Source: Sternotherus odoratus
Taxonomy: Eukaryota > Chordata > Testudines > Kinosternidae
Length of the DNA: 64,000 bases
Reading direction: 5' to 3'
NCBI GenBank assembly: GCA_032164245.1
Contig: JAVMKO010000003.1
Span: forward strand, 91,573,890-91,637,889
Below the pieces are notes generated by a model that was given only the letters and a program-made list of their open reading frames with translations, made no database searches and had not been told where the DNA came from. Positions 11,566-23,450 of this stretch are shown here, piece by piece. The first letter of the stretch is position 1, and each line of letters begins with the position of its first letter. The translations under genes were made by a program, and so were the position numbers.

Positions 11566-13466
11566 GGCTGTCATTTTCCTAGTCCTGTACTAGACCCACC
11601 TACACCAGAATGGCGCTCTTGCATTTTAAAAAGGTGACCAATCAACATGACCCTTTAACCCAAGTGCCCACTTACATGTCTGGAGTTCTAAAGAGACTAA
11701 TACAATGAGAAATGCAATGGTCAGATAAATATTTATGCATACTTGTGTTAGCAACATGTTCTTAGTTTAAGGTTTGGCATCTATACAGTAGAATTTCAAA
11801 GACAATTTTTGTTTGTCTACATCATACAATCTGTTGTAGTTCTGAGACATCCATATTGACTATGTATCTTGTCAATTTTAGTAAAAACATTTTCTGCCCT
11901 TTCTCCTTTCTCCCCCCCCCTCCCCCAATTAAATTCAGCAAAACAGTGTGAACCTAATCCTATCTCCATTGCTGGTTTAAGCCTTGTATGTTACATGGTG
12001 AAAAAGATATTTTGCCAAGAAATTTTTGCACATTAAAATGTCAAACAAAATGAATTAAAACAAAAATGCCAAGACATATGCTTTACTTCCCAGCATATAT
12101 ACAAGAAAGTAGACAGCACTTTCGCTCTGACATTTTCTATTGTTACAGTTAAATGTTCAGGGAAAAGTATACACTTCCTTTTGTGTCCAGTAGATAGGAA
12201 TTCTTAATTGGTAACCATTACTTTTTTTTTCTCACAAAGGAAATGAATAGGCTACAGTTGATGACTGCACATCTGTTGTTTTGTGTTAAGCATCCTGTAG
12301 AGTGATGAAACTGTCTTGAAGATTTTTTTTCTTCTTTTTGTTACTAGTTAACATGAGGGATATTCATTACATCTGATTCCATTGTTTCATAGACGCAGGT
12401 GTAGCCAGAACACAGGAAAACAAAATATAAGCTGGAGGGTGACTTTGCTTATACTTTTCCAAACAAATATATTTTAAAAAAACATTTTTGCAAAGACTTC
12501 AAGGGTATATGGCGTTGTTTTTGTCATTGTGGGGTGAGTCATCTCCTTGAAGTGTGATCGCTGTATTGTATGTACAGTGCTTCAAATCACAAACCGACCA
12601 TGGCTTCCACTATGGAAAGGAGAAGCAAGTAATTATAGTAAGTTACATTACTTTTATTACATAAGATTTTCAAAAAAGTTATTTTTAAACTTGCCAGACC
12701 TTTGAGCTCTACATTTTACTGTGAAACTTGTTTTTTGTTAGACATGTATAAAATCTTTTAAAGTCTCTCTTTAAAAAGTTAGTGGCCGAATACTCCTGTG
12801 GCTTGTGCATGTGTAGTGCCACTAGCAAATTTCAAATCTCTCTGAAAAGAGCTTAGGCAGAAATCATTAGAGTAAGCCTCATTCCGCTATCCTTTGAAAA
12901 CTGCAAATGATGATAGTGTGGAGTTCAGTTCCAGTGGTGGAGGCAATGTGAAAAGTGAGAGAGGTGTGTTTATAGAACAAGAATAACTATATTGTACTTT
13001 CTACATATATAAAAAATAGCTTCCTAAAGTCATCATAAATAACTTCTGCCACAGTTAATACCAAATTGTTTTGTGTGTCCTTGCTCTTCCATCAAAACAG
13101 GTATCAAATGTAGCTGCAGATACGAAAACCAGAGAAGAGCAGAAGAGACTTGTATAGTTAGCACTCTGGAAAGTCTAGTACAGTGCAGGATAATGCTTGC
13201 TTGGATTTTTTTAAAATTTTGTTTACTAATATGAAACACATGGGTTACTGAGTACCCATTTGCCAAGAGTTCTGGAATAGTGGTATCTGGCATTACTGCA
13301 TTCCCCTATCCCCTCCTGTAAGTTTATATTGGATATTAATGGCACAGTGTGTTATCATTTTGCAAATATTGACTTCTTGTAGTGGCTTCTCCTGTTATAA
13401 ATTCATACTCGTATCTTGGGGGAGGCATAGAAATTCTGTATACATATGCACAAATCTTCAGCCTAC
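11566..13466. other. AT-rich sequence, no repeat family recognised
   Basis: Poly-C (about 11,913-11,927) and poly-T (12,223-12,231) runs are present. The 86-residue minus ORF at 13,033-13,293 has no recognisable domain and no compatible splice context. Confidence 0.4.
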
Positions 13467-16400
13467 CTGTGAATTCATCTTGTTGCCCACTGTTACTTCA
13501 AAGGCAGGGCTCAAAAGAATGAAATGTCACTGAGCAAACAAATGTCATACTGTCAATCTTTGTATGAAAGATATTTCCTTCTGAACACTTTACTTGCTTT
13601 GTATAGATCTTGAACTTCAGTTTCATGACTTTGTGATGGAAGAAAATAAAACAAACAAAAAAATGTGCAATCACACTAAAAGTTTACCCATCTCTTTTGC
13701 TGTTCACCTCTGAACAGTGGCCTGACTCGTCCCTCCCCCCAATATAAAATTACAGCCAAAACCAAATAATTACTAGTGTAAATGAAGTCTGTTTACCTTG
13801 ACCTCTTGCCCCTACAGATGTGAATTATTATTATTTCAGAAACATTACTGTGTCATTTATAGTCAAATGCATACAAATAACTAGATGAAATGTGGGTGTA
13901 TATTATTTTCAAAATTCATAAAAGGTTAGTTCTTGTATCCCAGGAAAAACAGAAGCAGCAAAAAATGTGGAGTGTTCTATTTTATTAGTAGTAAAGCTGG
14001 CCCAATATTCTGTAAACTAAATTGTCCAAGAGTAGTTTAAACAATTAAAAAATCCCCTTGCTTTCTGAATGTGAGTTGTAGACTTTTAATTCATGCCTCA
14101 CAACTGTCATGCCTTTTAAACATTTAGCTTATCCCCACAGGATTTCAGACTTAGCTTGCATCTGTTGGCAAGCGTTACATTGTAGCTAAATATTAGTCAT
14201 GGCACCGGCCAAGTAATACAGGATAAACCCATAGAATTAAATTGTATCTATTTGTACAATTTACAAGTGTTTGTAAATTCCATTTCAACAGTCCCTTAGA
14301 GACACTGTTACCATATAAATACACAGTAAATGTTTATATCTTAAAACATATTGGAGTTAGTTTTTAAAACTTGAGAGTGAGGTTTGTCTCATATTATACT
14401 AGTATAACTTTTATGTATATGTATAGCGCAATAGCCCTAATTAATCATGCAATTAATAGAGATTATTTTTTAATCACACTGTTAAATGATGATAGAATAA
14501 AATTTTGATGTTTTCTACATTTTCAAATATATTGATTTCAGCTGCAACACAGAATATAAAGTGTACAGTGCTCACTTTATTTATTACAAATATTTGCACT
14601 GTAAAAAACAAAAGAAATAGTATTTTTCAATTCACCTAATACAAGTACTTAGTACAGTCTCTTTATCATGAAGGTTGAACTTACAAATGTAGAATTATGT
14701 ACAAATAATAACTGCATTTAAAAAATAAAAAAATGTAAAACTTGAGAGCCACAAGTACACTCAGTTCCACTTCAGCCAATTGCTCAAACAAGTTTGGTTA
14801 CAATTTTCAGGAGATAATGCTGCCTGCTTTTTGTTTACAATGTCACTTGAAAGTGAGAACAGGTGTGCACATGGCTCTGTTGTAACCGGCATTGCAAGAT
14901 ATTTATGTTCCAGATGCACTAATGATTCATATATTCCTTCATGCTTCAACCATCTTTCCAGAGAACATGTGTCCATGCTGATGACAGGTTCTGCTCCATA
15001 ATAATCCAAAGCAAAGTGGACCGGCGCATGTTCATTTTCATCATCTGAGTCAGATACCATCAGCAGAAAGTTGATTTTCTTTTTGGTGCTTTGGGTTCTG
15101 TAGTTTCCGCATCAGAGTGTTGCTTTATTAAGACTTTGAAAAGCATGCTCCACACCTCATCCCTCTCAGATTTTGTATGGCACTTCAGATTCTTAAAGCT
15201 TGGGTCAAGTGCTGTAGCTTTTTTTTTTTTTTTTTTTTTTTTTAAACCTCACATTGGTACCTTCTTTGTGTTCTGTCAAATCTGCAGTGAAAGTGTTCTT
15301 AAAACGAACATGTGCGGGGTCATCCATGTGAGACTGCTCCAACATGAAATGTATGACAGACTGTGAGTAAAACCGGCAACATACTGTTCTCCCACAAGGA
15401 GTTCAGTCACAAATTTAAGTGATACTTTTTTTTAACAAGCATCATCATCAGGGAAGCATGTCCTCTGGAATAATGGCAGATACATGAAGGGGCATACAAA
15501 TGTTTAGCATATCTGGCATGTAAATAGCTTGCAATGCTGGCTACAAAGGTACCAGGCAAATGCCTGTTCTCATTTTCAGGTGATGTAAACAAAAAGCAGG
15601 CAGCAGTATCTCCTGTAAACTGTAACCACACTTGTTTGTCTGAGCAATTGGTTGAAGTAGAACTGAGTGGACTTGTGGGCTCTACAGTTTTACTTTTGTT
15701 TTTAAGTGAAGTTATGTAACAAAAAAATCTGCATTTGTAAGTTACACTTTCATGATAAAGAGTGCACTGTGGTACTTGTATGAGATTAACTGAAAAATAC
15801 TATTTATCATTTTTACAGTGCAAATATTTATAATAAAAATATGAAGCAAGCACTGTACACTTTGTATTTTCTGTAATAGAAATCAATATATTTTAAAATG
15901 TAGAAAAACATCCACAAATCTTTAATTTCAGTTAGTATTGTTTGACAATGTGATTAATCATGATTTTTTTAAAATCATGATTAATTTGGAGTTAATCGCA
16001 TGAATTAACTGCGATTAATCAACAAGCCCTTTTAATAATATTTTACATTTTCAAGCTCCAGTACAGACATTAGCTAAAATGCCCTTACTTACTGTTTCCT
16101 GAGTTTGGAAGCAAATGTAAACTTTCCTAATATATTACAAAATAACAAAAATGCAATCTTGTAGCAGTAATTTGTATCCTTATACTAAGCATGGTTAAAA
16201 GAGAGCATTTTAAACTGACCTTGGATGTATTAATTTACTATATGTATATATTAAAATGTGTTTGTTTTTCAAAGTAGCCTCAATAGAACACTTCAACAAA
16301 ATCTTGCAGTATGCATCTCTAGGGTAAAGGACCTGTAAGGAACACTAGAACATCTTAAAAACAGTGGTTCATCTCTCTTTATCAACAATCGTTCAGTTTG

Positions 16401-16994
16401 GAAAATAAATTAAACGGTTGCCTTCTGGGAAACTTGTATTTTTTTCACTTGATCGTTAGTAAAAATAAATAATTGTTTTAATTCTGTTTTGGAAGACTTT
16501 TCAGAAATTATTTTGTACATGGAAAAATTAGGCCTTTCTGTATACATATCTATGTAACAGCATTGCAGTACATCAAGGGTTTGTTTTGTTCTTGTTCCTG
16601 TTCCTCAGAATTGTGCCAGCATGCAATATCTACTGTGTCCCTCAGGAGAGGATAATTTCCCCAAGCTATTGTTATAACCTATAATTCAAGCCAGTGTGTA
16701 TTGTATATCATTAGATATGTGAAGTCACTTAGCAAGATAAACTAATATTCTGTATTAATTTTTATGGTGTTTTGCAATCTAAATGTACAAGAATTTTATG
16801 GAAAACTGACCTCAAACCCTGTTTTCAAAGAAGATCTGAGACCATGTACCTACTTTAAAAAACAAAATAAAAAAGAAGACACATTACCAGGTGTATTTTC
16901 AAGTTTTCTTTCAGTATAGATAAAATTTACCTGAAACTACTTTTGGAGGGTTATCAGCCACGCTATAGTATAGGGCTGCAGTGAAAATTCTCTT
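13467..16994 (-). CDS. chain of three short candidate exons (unidentified gene)
   Basis: Three minus-strand intervals with acceptor and donor signals have compatible reading phases. The first (16,994-16,931, 64 nt) encodes KRIFTAALYYSVADNPPK... and has donor GTAAAT. The second (16,126-16,093, 34 nt) has ac­ceptor ...TAATATATTAG and donor GTAAGT. The third (13,509-13,467, 43 nt) encodes PAFEVTVGNKMNSQ, has acceptor TTCATTCTTTTGAG and donor GTAGGC, and ends in phase 0, matching the candidate exon at 7,276-7,454. The hAT fold-back lies in the intron between the second and third. The middle interval is open in all frames, so its phase match carries no weight. Treat this as a hypothesis. Confidence 0.22.
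14433..16030. mobile_element. hAT-derived fold-back element with 0.5-kb arms
   Basis: The left arm (14,433 to about 14,985) and right arm (about 15,440 to 16,030) are diverged inverted copies. For example, GCTGCCTGCTTTTTGTTTAC at about 14,820 faces GTAAACAAAAAGCAGGCAGC at about 15,587. Both arms contain the C-terminal dimerisation region of a hAT transposase. It is read on the minus strand at left (core DIVNKKQAALSPENCNQTCL, 14,761-15,060) and on the plus strand at right (core DVNKKQAAVSPVNCNHTCLS, 15,534-15,700), facing outward. The 455-bp spacer continues the left transposase piece and carries a poly-T run (15,221-15,243). The ends are rich in GATTAAT motifs, with AGCCCT at both termini. 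The frames are broken, so it is not autonomous. Confidence 0.8.
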
Positions 16995-18130
16995 CTGTAC
17001 ATATGGAGAGCAGATTTTAACATTGATTGGTTTATAACTTTGTGTGTGTATTTAAACTAAGGGAATGTGTTGGCCTTTGAAATGTATAATTTAAAGAATG
17101 AATAGAACACTTCTTTAAACATATTTCACGGCATAATTAGTCTTAAGAAATTTTGCTTTTCTTTACTGTGAATTCTTCCTATTCCTTTGAGTTTAGAAGA
17201 ATCTCCTTTTTTTTTTTGCACTAAATAAATATTCCTTTATTAATGTTTTTGTTAAAATGCTTTTGATGTCCATAAATATTTTCAGTGATGATCCATCAAA
17301 GAAATTTAAAGATCAGGTTCAAATTCCATTAGTTAGATTGGTCTTTTAAAAGGGGATTTTAAAAAAAAGTTGTATCTAAACTGTATTCTGCATCATTTTC
17401 TGTTGCCAGCAACAAATAATGGAGATAAAAGCTGATGCCTTTCAAAAGAATATATGTACTATTTATAGTTTTGGAATAGAAAACTTTTTGATCATTTTGT
17501 GTATGGGATCATTGATGAAATATGATACAATTCTATTTAAAATGTGAAATAAAAACCTAGTCAAATTTTATTCTGCATGTTTGCGTTAGAAACAGGTTCA
17601 TAGTTTGTTTGGCTTGTATAACAATTTTTATGAGCAGCTAGGTTATACCTGCTTTTAAACAATGCAATATAATGTTTGATTTTATTGTGTCTTCTTATAG
17701 CCTAACAGATGTGCCTCAATTTGGATAAGACAATGACTTCTTTATAAAATGGGGTGGTTTAGTTCATTTAATTTAGTTTGCTACTGAATTAATTATGAAT
17801 AATAGTGGATTTATTGTAGTAGTGACCATCTGTTGTGTCCAGAAATGTCCAGCAGACTTCAAGAAGCCGAGATTACTTTAATCAAAAGTCTGTTCTGAAT
17901 ATAATATACACACTGTCATCATCATAGGGCAAGGAAATAAAAGATGGATGAATATATAAATGTAAGATGGTGTAAATAAGTGTTTTCCGAAAGCATTATC
18001 TTCCTCATTCCTTTATAAATTTTTCTTGACCAATAATCATTTAGTTGTTCATATATATCAGTGTACATTAGTGAGGTGTGGAGTACCTCCTGCAAAGGGC
18101 AACATTAGATTTTGTCCATTGCTGTTTGCA
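16995..18130. other. AT-rich sequence, no gene seen
   Basis: No domain or repeat end was recognised. Composition is strongly A+T with several poly-T tracts (for example 17,208-17,217). Confidence 0.45.
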
Positions 18131-18328
18131 GTATTGTAGCCGTGTTGGTCCTAGGATATTAGAGAGACAAGGTGGGTGAGGTAATATCTTTTATTGGACC
18201 AACTTCTGTTGGAGAAAGTGACAAGCTTTTGAGCTTATGCTGAGCTGTACATCAGGCAAGCTCAAAAGTTTGTCACTTTCACCGACAGAAGTTGATCCCA
18301 AAAAAATTACCTTGCCCACCTTGTCTTA
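18131..18328. mobile_element. palindromic pair of Penelope-like tails
   Basis: The antisense tail (18,131 to about 18,240) has 'gtagccgtgttggtcctagg ... ggtgggtgaggtaatatctt ... ttattggaccaacttctgtt'. The sense tail follows at once (about 18,256-18,328) as 'accgacagaagttgatccca ... ttaccttgcccaccttgtct'. Together they form a stem-loop with a short spacer around 'gctgtacatcaggcaag'. The same head-to-head design occurs at 63,026-63,230. Confidence 0.75.
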
Positions 18329-18657
18329 TGCAAAGGGGTAATGCCCTCTGGAGTAAATGGTAGTTGAGGGTACTCAGCACCCTGTAAGAGGGGCCCAAAA
18401 TCTCACAGGATCAGGCTCTTTCCATCACTCCACCCTCCCCCTCCTCCCTCACAGCATCTGGCTGTGATGCAACCCCAGTGCCTATCTAAGTTATTGCATT
18501 TTAATCATATCATTCATTGTTCAAAAGAGTTCGTTACTTTGTATTGTCAAATCGTATTTTCTTAGTGATATCTCGTGAGCAGATTGTATAGCAAAATTAT
18601 TACTATGATGTACATTGTTATATAATTTAGTATAATTGTTATATAATTGTGTGGTTA

Positions 18658-18735
18658 CAGTAGAACCCCCAAGTTACGAACACCTTGGATATAGTGTTCA
18701 TATGGTTTCATAACTCTGAAATGTTTTTAACTAGT
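18658..18735 (+). mobile_element. mariner/Tigger-type MITE end
   Basis: After TA, the sequence CAGTAGAACCCCCAAGTTACGAAC has the form of a mariner/Tigger inverted repeat. The opposite end was not found, so this is a solo end or a diverged copy. Confidence 0.4.
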
Positions 18736-20242
18736 AGGAATAAGAATAGACAAGACACTCCTTTGGGAAATTTTATTCCGTACTCTGCACATCATGTTGC
18801 TATTTACTCAGTGTGTTTAATTTCTGCTGGTGGAATATTTGTTTTTCTTACAAACGACATTCTACAATGGTAGGCTCAGTCATGCAGCTAGGATATTTTG
18901 ATAACTGAAGATACTTTTTCGAAATGTTGCGTCTTGAGCATGGAGAAAGGAAAATACAGAAGTATTTTAATTGGCTTTGATTTATTTGTTCAGCTTTGAC
19001 TGAACTTCAAAGAATTTTAGAGTAGTAATGTCTTGTATTATGATTACTTAAACCTGCTGACATTTTGTGGTGAACTTTGGATGGGGGAAAAAAAGCAGAA
19101 TTGTCTTAGCTGGAACATCACATGTTTTATATTTCTATTCTCTTTCAATTGTTGTGAATGTTTAGCTGAAATCAGAGTTGTCCAACTCCTGTCCTCCTGT
19201 CTTGTTGTGGTGTGTGTGTGTTTAAAATGAGAAATCCCAACTTAGTGGACTTTTCCCGATATTTTTCTCAGGTTTTTCCAGTTTCATTCTTTTGAACTTG
19301 TATGAGCGTGTGTATCTCTTAATAAATATATTACTATATACACATACATATAATGTTTATACTGTGAACAGAATTGCCAATCCCAAAAGTTCAAAAATCA
19401 TGAAATTGGCCCCAAAATCTTTCCTAGGAAGTGAGGAAATGAGTGGCAACCAAACAGCTTCTTGGTTTCTGAATATTCGGAATAGAGTAGTGCATTACAG
19501 GTGACATTCTCACACTTGTCACTGTACTGTAGATAAGGTGTGGGTAGAAAAAGCATGTTCACAGAAGTTTTAGAATGCACATTCTGCTTTTATATGGCAC
19601 TTTTGAGACTTTACTGGATGAACAGTGCTTTACAAACTGCAGTACATTAATACAGCTTCTGTAAAATATAGAACCCCTGGTGTGGAGGGGAACAACCAGG
19701 TGGATAATTGCTATATAGTATGTTGAACAATAGTGAGGATGGAAGATAACACAAATCCCTGTTTAAGAAAATTGCTATGGATTCATTAGTGCCCATGAGG
19801 AACAGACAGGACACCTCCTCAAGTTCTAATAAAAGAGAGAAAAATTTGTGGTAAGGCACAATACATTTTGGAGACCTCAGGCATAACTTGCACTTCTAGA
19901 AAACTTTGGATCCAGATCTGAACAGTACATGCATGAGCTCATGTCTAGTATAATACCTGGAAGGATAAAGTGATGAGTTATCTCTGCTGGGTTTTAAGCT
20001 TCTGGTTGATGATTGTATAGTTCGTTATTTCAAGCCTCCTAACCAATGAGTCACCCTAAATGAATTTATCCATTTGAACATTCCAGGTTTAAATTTGTAT
20101 TTCTTTCATGTCCTCCATATTTTTTAATACATACATTCTTTTTTCAGTTGAAATGATGAAAACATTTTGATTTGGTAAATTTCAAGTAACCTGGCAGCAT
20201 ATGATGTAAATGAGTTTTCCGGCTGCATTAATGGATCAGTTA
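18736..20242. other. AT-rich sequence; possible old L2/MIR-type fragment
   Basis: Around 19,585-19,650 the words 'atatggcactttt' and 'cagtgctttacaaactg' resemble the 3' part of ancient amniote L2/MIR repeats. Nothing else is recognised. Confidence 0.35.
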
Positions 20243-20250
20243 CTCTAGAT

Positions 20251-20802
20251 CGGGGTGGTCAAGCTGTGGCATGGGGGCTGCATCCAGCCCTTCAGTCCTT
20301 TTAATCTGACTCTCAAGCTCCTGCCAGGGAGCAGGATCAGGGGCTTGCTTGGTGCAGTTCCCGGGAGCAACGGCATGTCCCCACTCTGGCTCCTGCATGT
20401 AGGGGCAGCCAGGGGGCTCCACACACTGTCTCTGCTCAAGTGGCCACCCCTGAAACTCCCATTACCCAGCAAATAGAGCCAATGGGTGCCTCGGGCAGTG
20501 CCTGCGGATGGGGCAGTGTGCAGAGCCAGGCCATGTCTCCACGTAGGATTCAGAGGGGAGACATGCCGCTGCCTCCGGGAGCTGCTTGAGGTAAGTGCTA
20601 CCCAGAGCCTGCACACCAACCCCAGACCGAAGCCCTGAACTCCTTATTTCTGGTCCCACCCCAAAGTCCGTATCCCCAGCTGGAGTACTCCCTCCTCCCC
20701 CCCCCCTGCACTTCAACTCCCAATCTCATGAGCATTCATGGTCCACGATCTAATTTCCATACCCACATGTGGCCCTTGGGCCAGAAAGTTTGGTCACCCC
20801 TG
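20251..20802 (-). mobile_element. GC-rich hAT MITE, copy 2, complete
   Basis: The element is flanked by a perfect 8-bp direct repeat, CTCTAGAT (20,243-20,250 and 20,803-20,810), as expected for hAT insertion. The ends CGGGGTGGTCAAGC and GTTTGGTCACCCCTG are imperfect inverted repeats. Relative to the copy at 34,105 it is inverted and shorter. It encodes no transposase; the open frames inside follow from base composition. Confidence 0.88.
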
Positions 20803-21166
20803 CTCTAGATGTTTGAGAGAATCACTTTGGGGGTTGGGGGGAGCAAGGAGACTGAAGCAGAAATAACACTTTTGTTCTGATGACATTTTAAATATTGTTG
20901 AGATATAACAAAACAGGTGGTTTACTTCAAGTTTAATATAATATAAATCAGCAAACTGCTTCTTGTTCATATGAGTGTGTAGCCAGTCTCTGAAATGTGG
21001 AGTCACAGTATTGTATTTCCAGAAAAGTCTACTGAATCATTAAACTAGGATACAGATTTGTAGAGTTTAGTTTGGTTTCTGGGGAAGCGATGACTGTTAA
21101 GGGAAAATGTCCCGAGTGGTAATTTAAAAACAAATGTCTTTGACAAATGGTTTCAGTTATTAGCTA

Positions 21167-21303
21167 CCGTGTTTCCCCGAAAATAAGACAGCGTCTTATA
21201 TTAATTTTTGCTCCCAAAATTACATTACATTATATTACAGTGAGAGGCAAAACTGGAAGTACGTCTTATTTTCGGGGGATGTCTTACTTTCGGGGAAACA
21301 GGG
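21167..21303. mobile_element. 137-bp mariner-type MITE
   Basis: The ends CCGTGTTTCCCCGAAAATAA and TTTCGGGGAAACAGGG are inverted repeats, and TA flanks both sides (21,165-21,166 and 21,304-21,305). An inner repetition of 'cgtcttattttcggggg' forms a longer hairpin. Confidence 0.8.
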
Positions 21304-21305
21304 TA

Positions 21306-22899
21306 GATTAATCCAGAACGTCTGTCTGGTCCACAGTTTACTTTTAAAAATACAGTAGCTTAAATGCATCTTGTAACTAATCAAACATAAAACTTAATTA
21401 TTGTATGATTAATATAATCTGTAAATCAAATCTTAATTTTTTTCACACCATGCACTCTTCTCAAATAAAGCCAAGTCACAAGAACAGTTTAACGGAAGCA
21501 ATGTATTGATTTATACATTAGGTCAATTTTAAAATTTTTTTACAAAACTTTGACTACTAATTTTGGGTGTCCAACATGAGACATCTGAAAGTGCCGAACA
21601 TCCACCCTCTGCAAACGTGGCCTTGATAAGGTATCTCAAATCGGGCATTTAAAATTGCTAGTAACTTTTTTTGAAAATCTTGGCCTTGGTTCCTTGTGAT
21701 GGAATTGTGATGCATTTTAGAGGGTGGGTCTGATTCTTAATGGTTCTGTCAGTGCAAATTTAGAAACGCTGAGCATCTCTAAGGATGAACACTCTTTGTG
21801 CAGTCCAGTGCAATGTTCTGAATATTCACACGTGGGAAGCTTTCTCTCTCCTTCTCGCCATATATAAACTGTCAACTGTTTTTGAAAATAGCATGTACCA
21901 GTGATGGACATTTCTGAACCTATTCGCTGCTGGGATTTAGCTGAAAAGAAAACTTTTGTGACATTGGCAGTGTGGGTGGTCATTTGAAGAGACTGCAAAC
22001 TAATTCATTCATATCTTCCTGTAGGAATTTATCAGTCAGAACAACTTCATTGTTAAAAACCCTGTGTAGCAGTGTTCTGATATACATCTTATAGTAATAA
22101 TTTATGGTGCTGACCATTACTATCTTCAAGAGCCTCACCTACACTTGAGAATTGCATATGATGAATAAATAAAACCGCTTTTTAAATTGTTACTGCAGAG
22201 CCATGGGGTTATAGTTATGGACGAGGACCTCTTTGTGCTAGGTGGTGTATAAATGCATAACAAAAAGACTGTCTCCACCTGAAAGGGCTATAATCTCTAA
22301 CTGAACCTTTTAATGGTGTCATGTGGCTACAGCAGCCACTTTAGCTAGCATTAAATCTGCCTGACATATCCACAAACAGCATTTCCTCAGATACTTGCAC
22401 TCCCAATGGATTGTGGATACCTACAGTTCCCATCCTGGGTCCTCAAAGCAGGGACTTGTGGCTATGACAATCTAGAGTTGAAGAGCTGCTGTAGCAAGGT
22501 TCTTTTGTTGTTTTTTTTTTTCAAATGTGACCTCTATAGGGAGAACTAACTGCAAAGGTGCAGCTGTAAATTGCTTTTTCCCTGCAGCAGCCACTGCATT
22601 GGTGCAGAGTGACCCAATCTGGTGCAAGTGCAATTGCAACAGTTGTGCATCATTTCAGGCACCTTTTGTGTGAGAACACAAGTGTGTTAAGAACGTGGCA
22701 GGTGCTCGCAACAAAGCTTGCAATCTTACCTATCGATCTTAAACTTGGCAATGTGTGACACCAGCATTGGAAATTTGTGACAAATGGTTCAAATATGGAA
22801 CTTGTGTATTTTGCTGCATGTCACACTATGATTGAATGATTAGAATGGTTTTTAATTTTTAAACAGAGTTTTGTCACTGTGAACTAAATAAACCATTTT
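21306..22899. other. mixed unique sequence and ancient repeats
   Basis: About 21,535-21,690 ('ttttgggtgtccaac ... gaaaatcttgg') resembles an old amniote MITE with inverted 'gcaccc/gggtgc' words. About 22,205-22,300 ('tttgtgctaggtggtgtata ... agactgtctccac') resembles an ancient L2/CR1-type tail. No gene was recognised. Confidence 0.35.
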
Positions 22900-23450
22900 G
22901 TCAAAGTGGATTATCATCAGCAGGTGGAAAAATCACTTTTGTAGCAGTAATCAGGTTGGCCCATTTCAAACAGTTGACAAGAAGTGAAGGGGGAAAATTA
23001 GCTTGGGAAATAGTTTTTAGTTTGTGTAATGACCCATCCACTCCCAGTCTTTATTCAGGCCTAATTTGATGGTGTCCAGTTGGGAAATTAATTCCAGTTC
23101 TGCACCATCATAGGACCTAATCACAACAGCCACACCATCAGGTGCTCATTCACCTGCACATCTACCAATGTGATATATGCCATCATGTGCCAGCAATGCC
23201 CCTCTGCAGTGTACGTTGGCCAAACTGGACAATCTCTACGCAAAAGAATAAATGGACATAAATCAGATGTCAAGAATTATAACATTCAAAAACCAGTCAG
23301 AGAACACTTCAGTCTCCTTGGACACTCAATTATAGACCTAAAAGTGGCAATTCTTTGGCATCTCTTTTTGAAGTTTTTTAGTTAATGACAAAGCGAAGAA
23401 CAGAAATTAATTCTTTTTGCTGATGCAGACTAACATGGCTACCATTTTGA
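22900..23450. mobile_element. rearranged Penelope-like element
   Basis: Three parts are joined. About 22,905-23,110 is 3' UTR in antisense ('acccatccactcccagtctt'). About 23,112-23,370 is coding sequence in sense, with the GIY-YIG region. About 23,409-23,450 is the sense 3' terminus (GCTGATGCAGACTAACATGG). A short antisense piece near 23,365-23,384 ('tttttgaagttttttag') sits between the last two. The element is dead and internally inverted. Confidence 0.8.
23130..23370 (+). pseudogene. Penelope GIY-YIG endonuclease fragment
   Basis: Penelope-like elements encode a reverse transcriptase followed by a GIY-YIG endonuclease that nicks the target. Here about 70 residues remain, starting MIYAIMCQQCPSAVYVGQTG and continuing SLRKRINGHKSDVKNY. 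The YAI...YVGQTG spacing fits the GIY and YIG half-motifs, and the Arg in SLRKRINGH sits where the catalytic Arg is expected. The upstream reverse transcriptase is absent, and the frame runs into rearranged tail sequence and a stop at 23,383-23,385. Confidence 0.85.
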
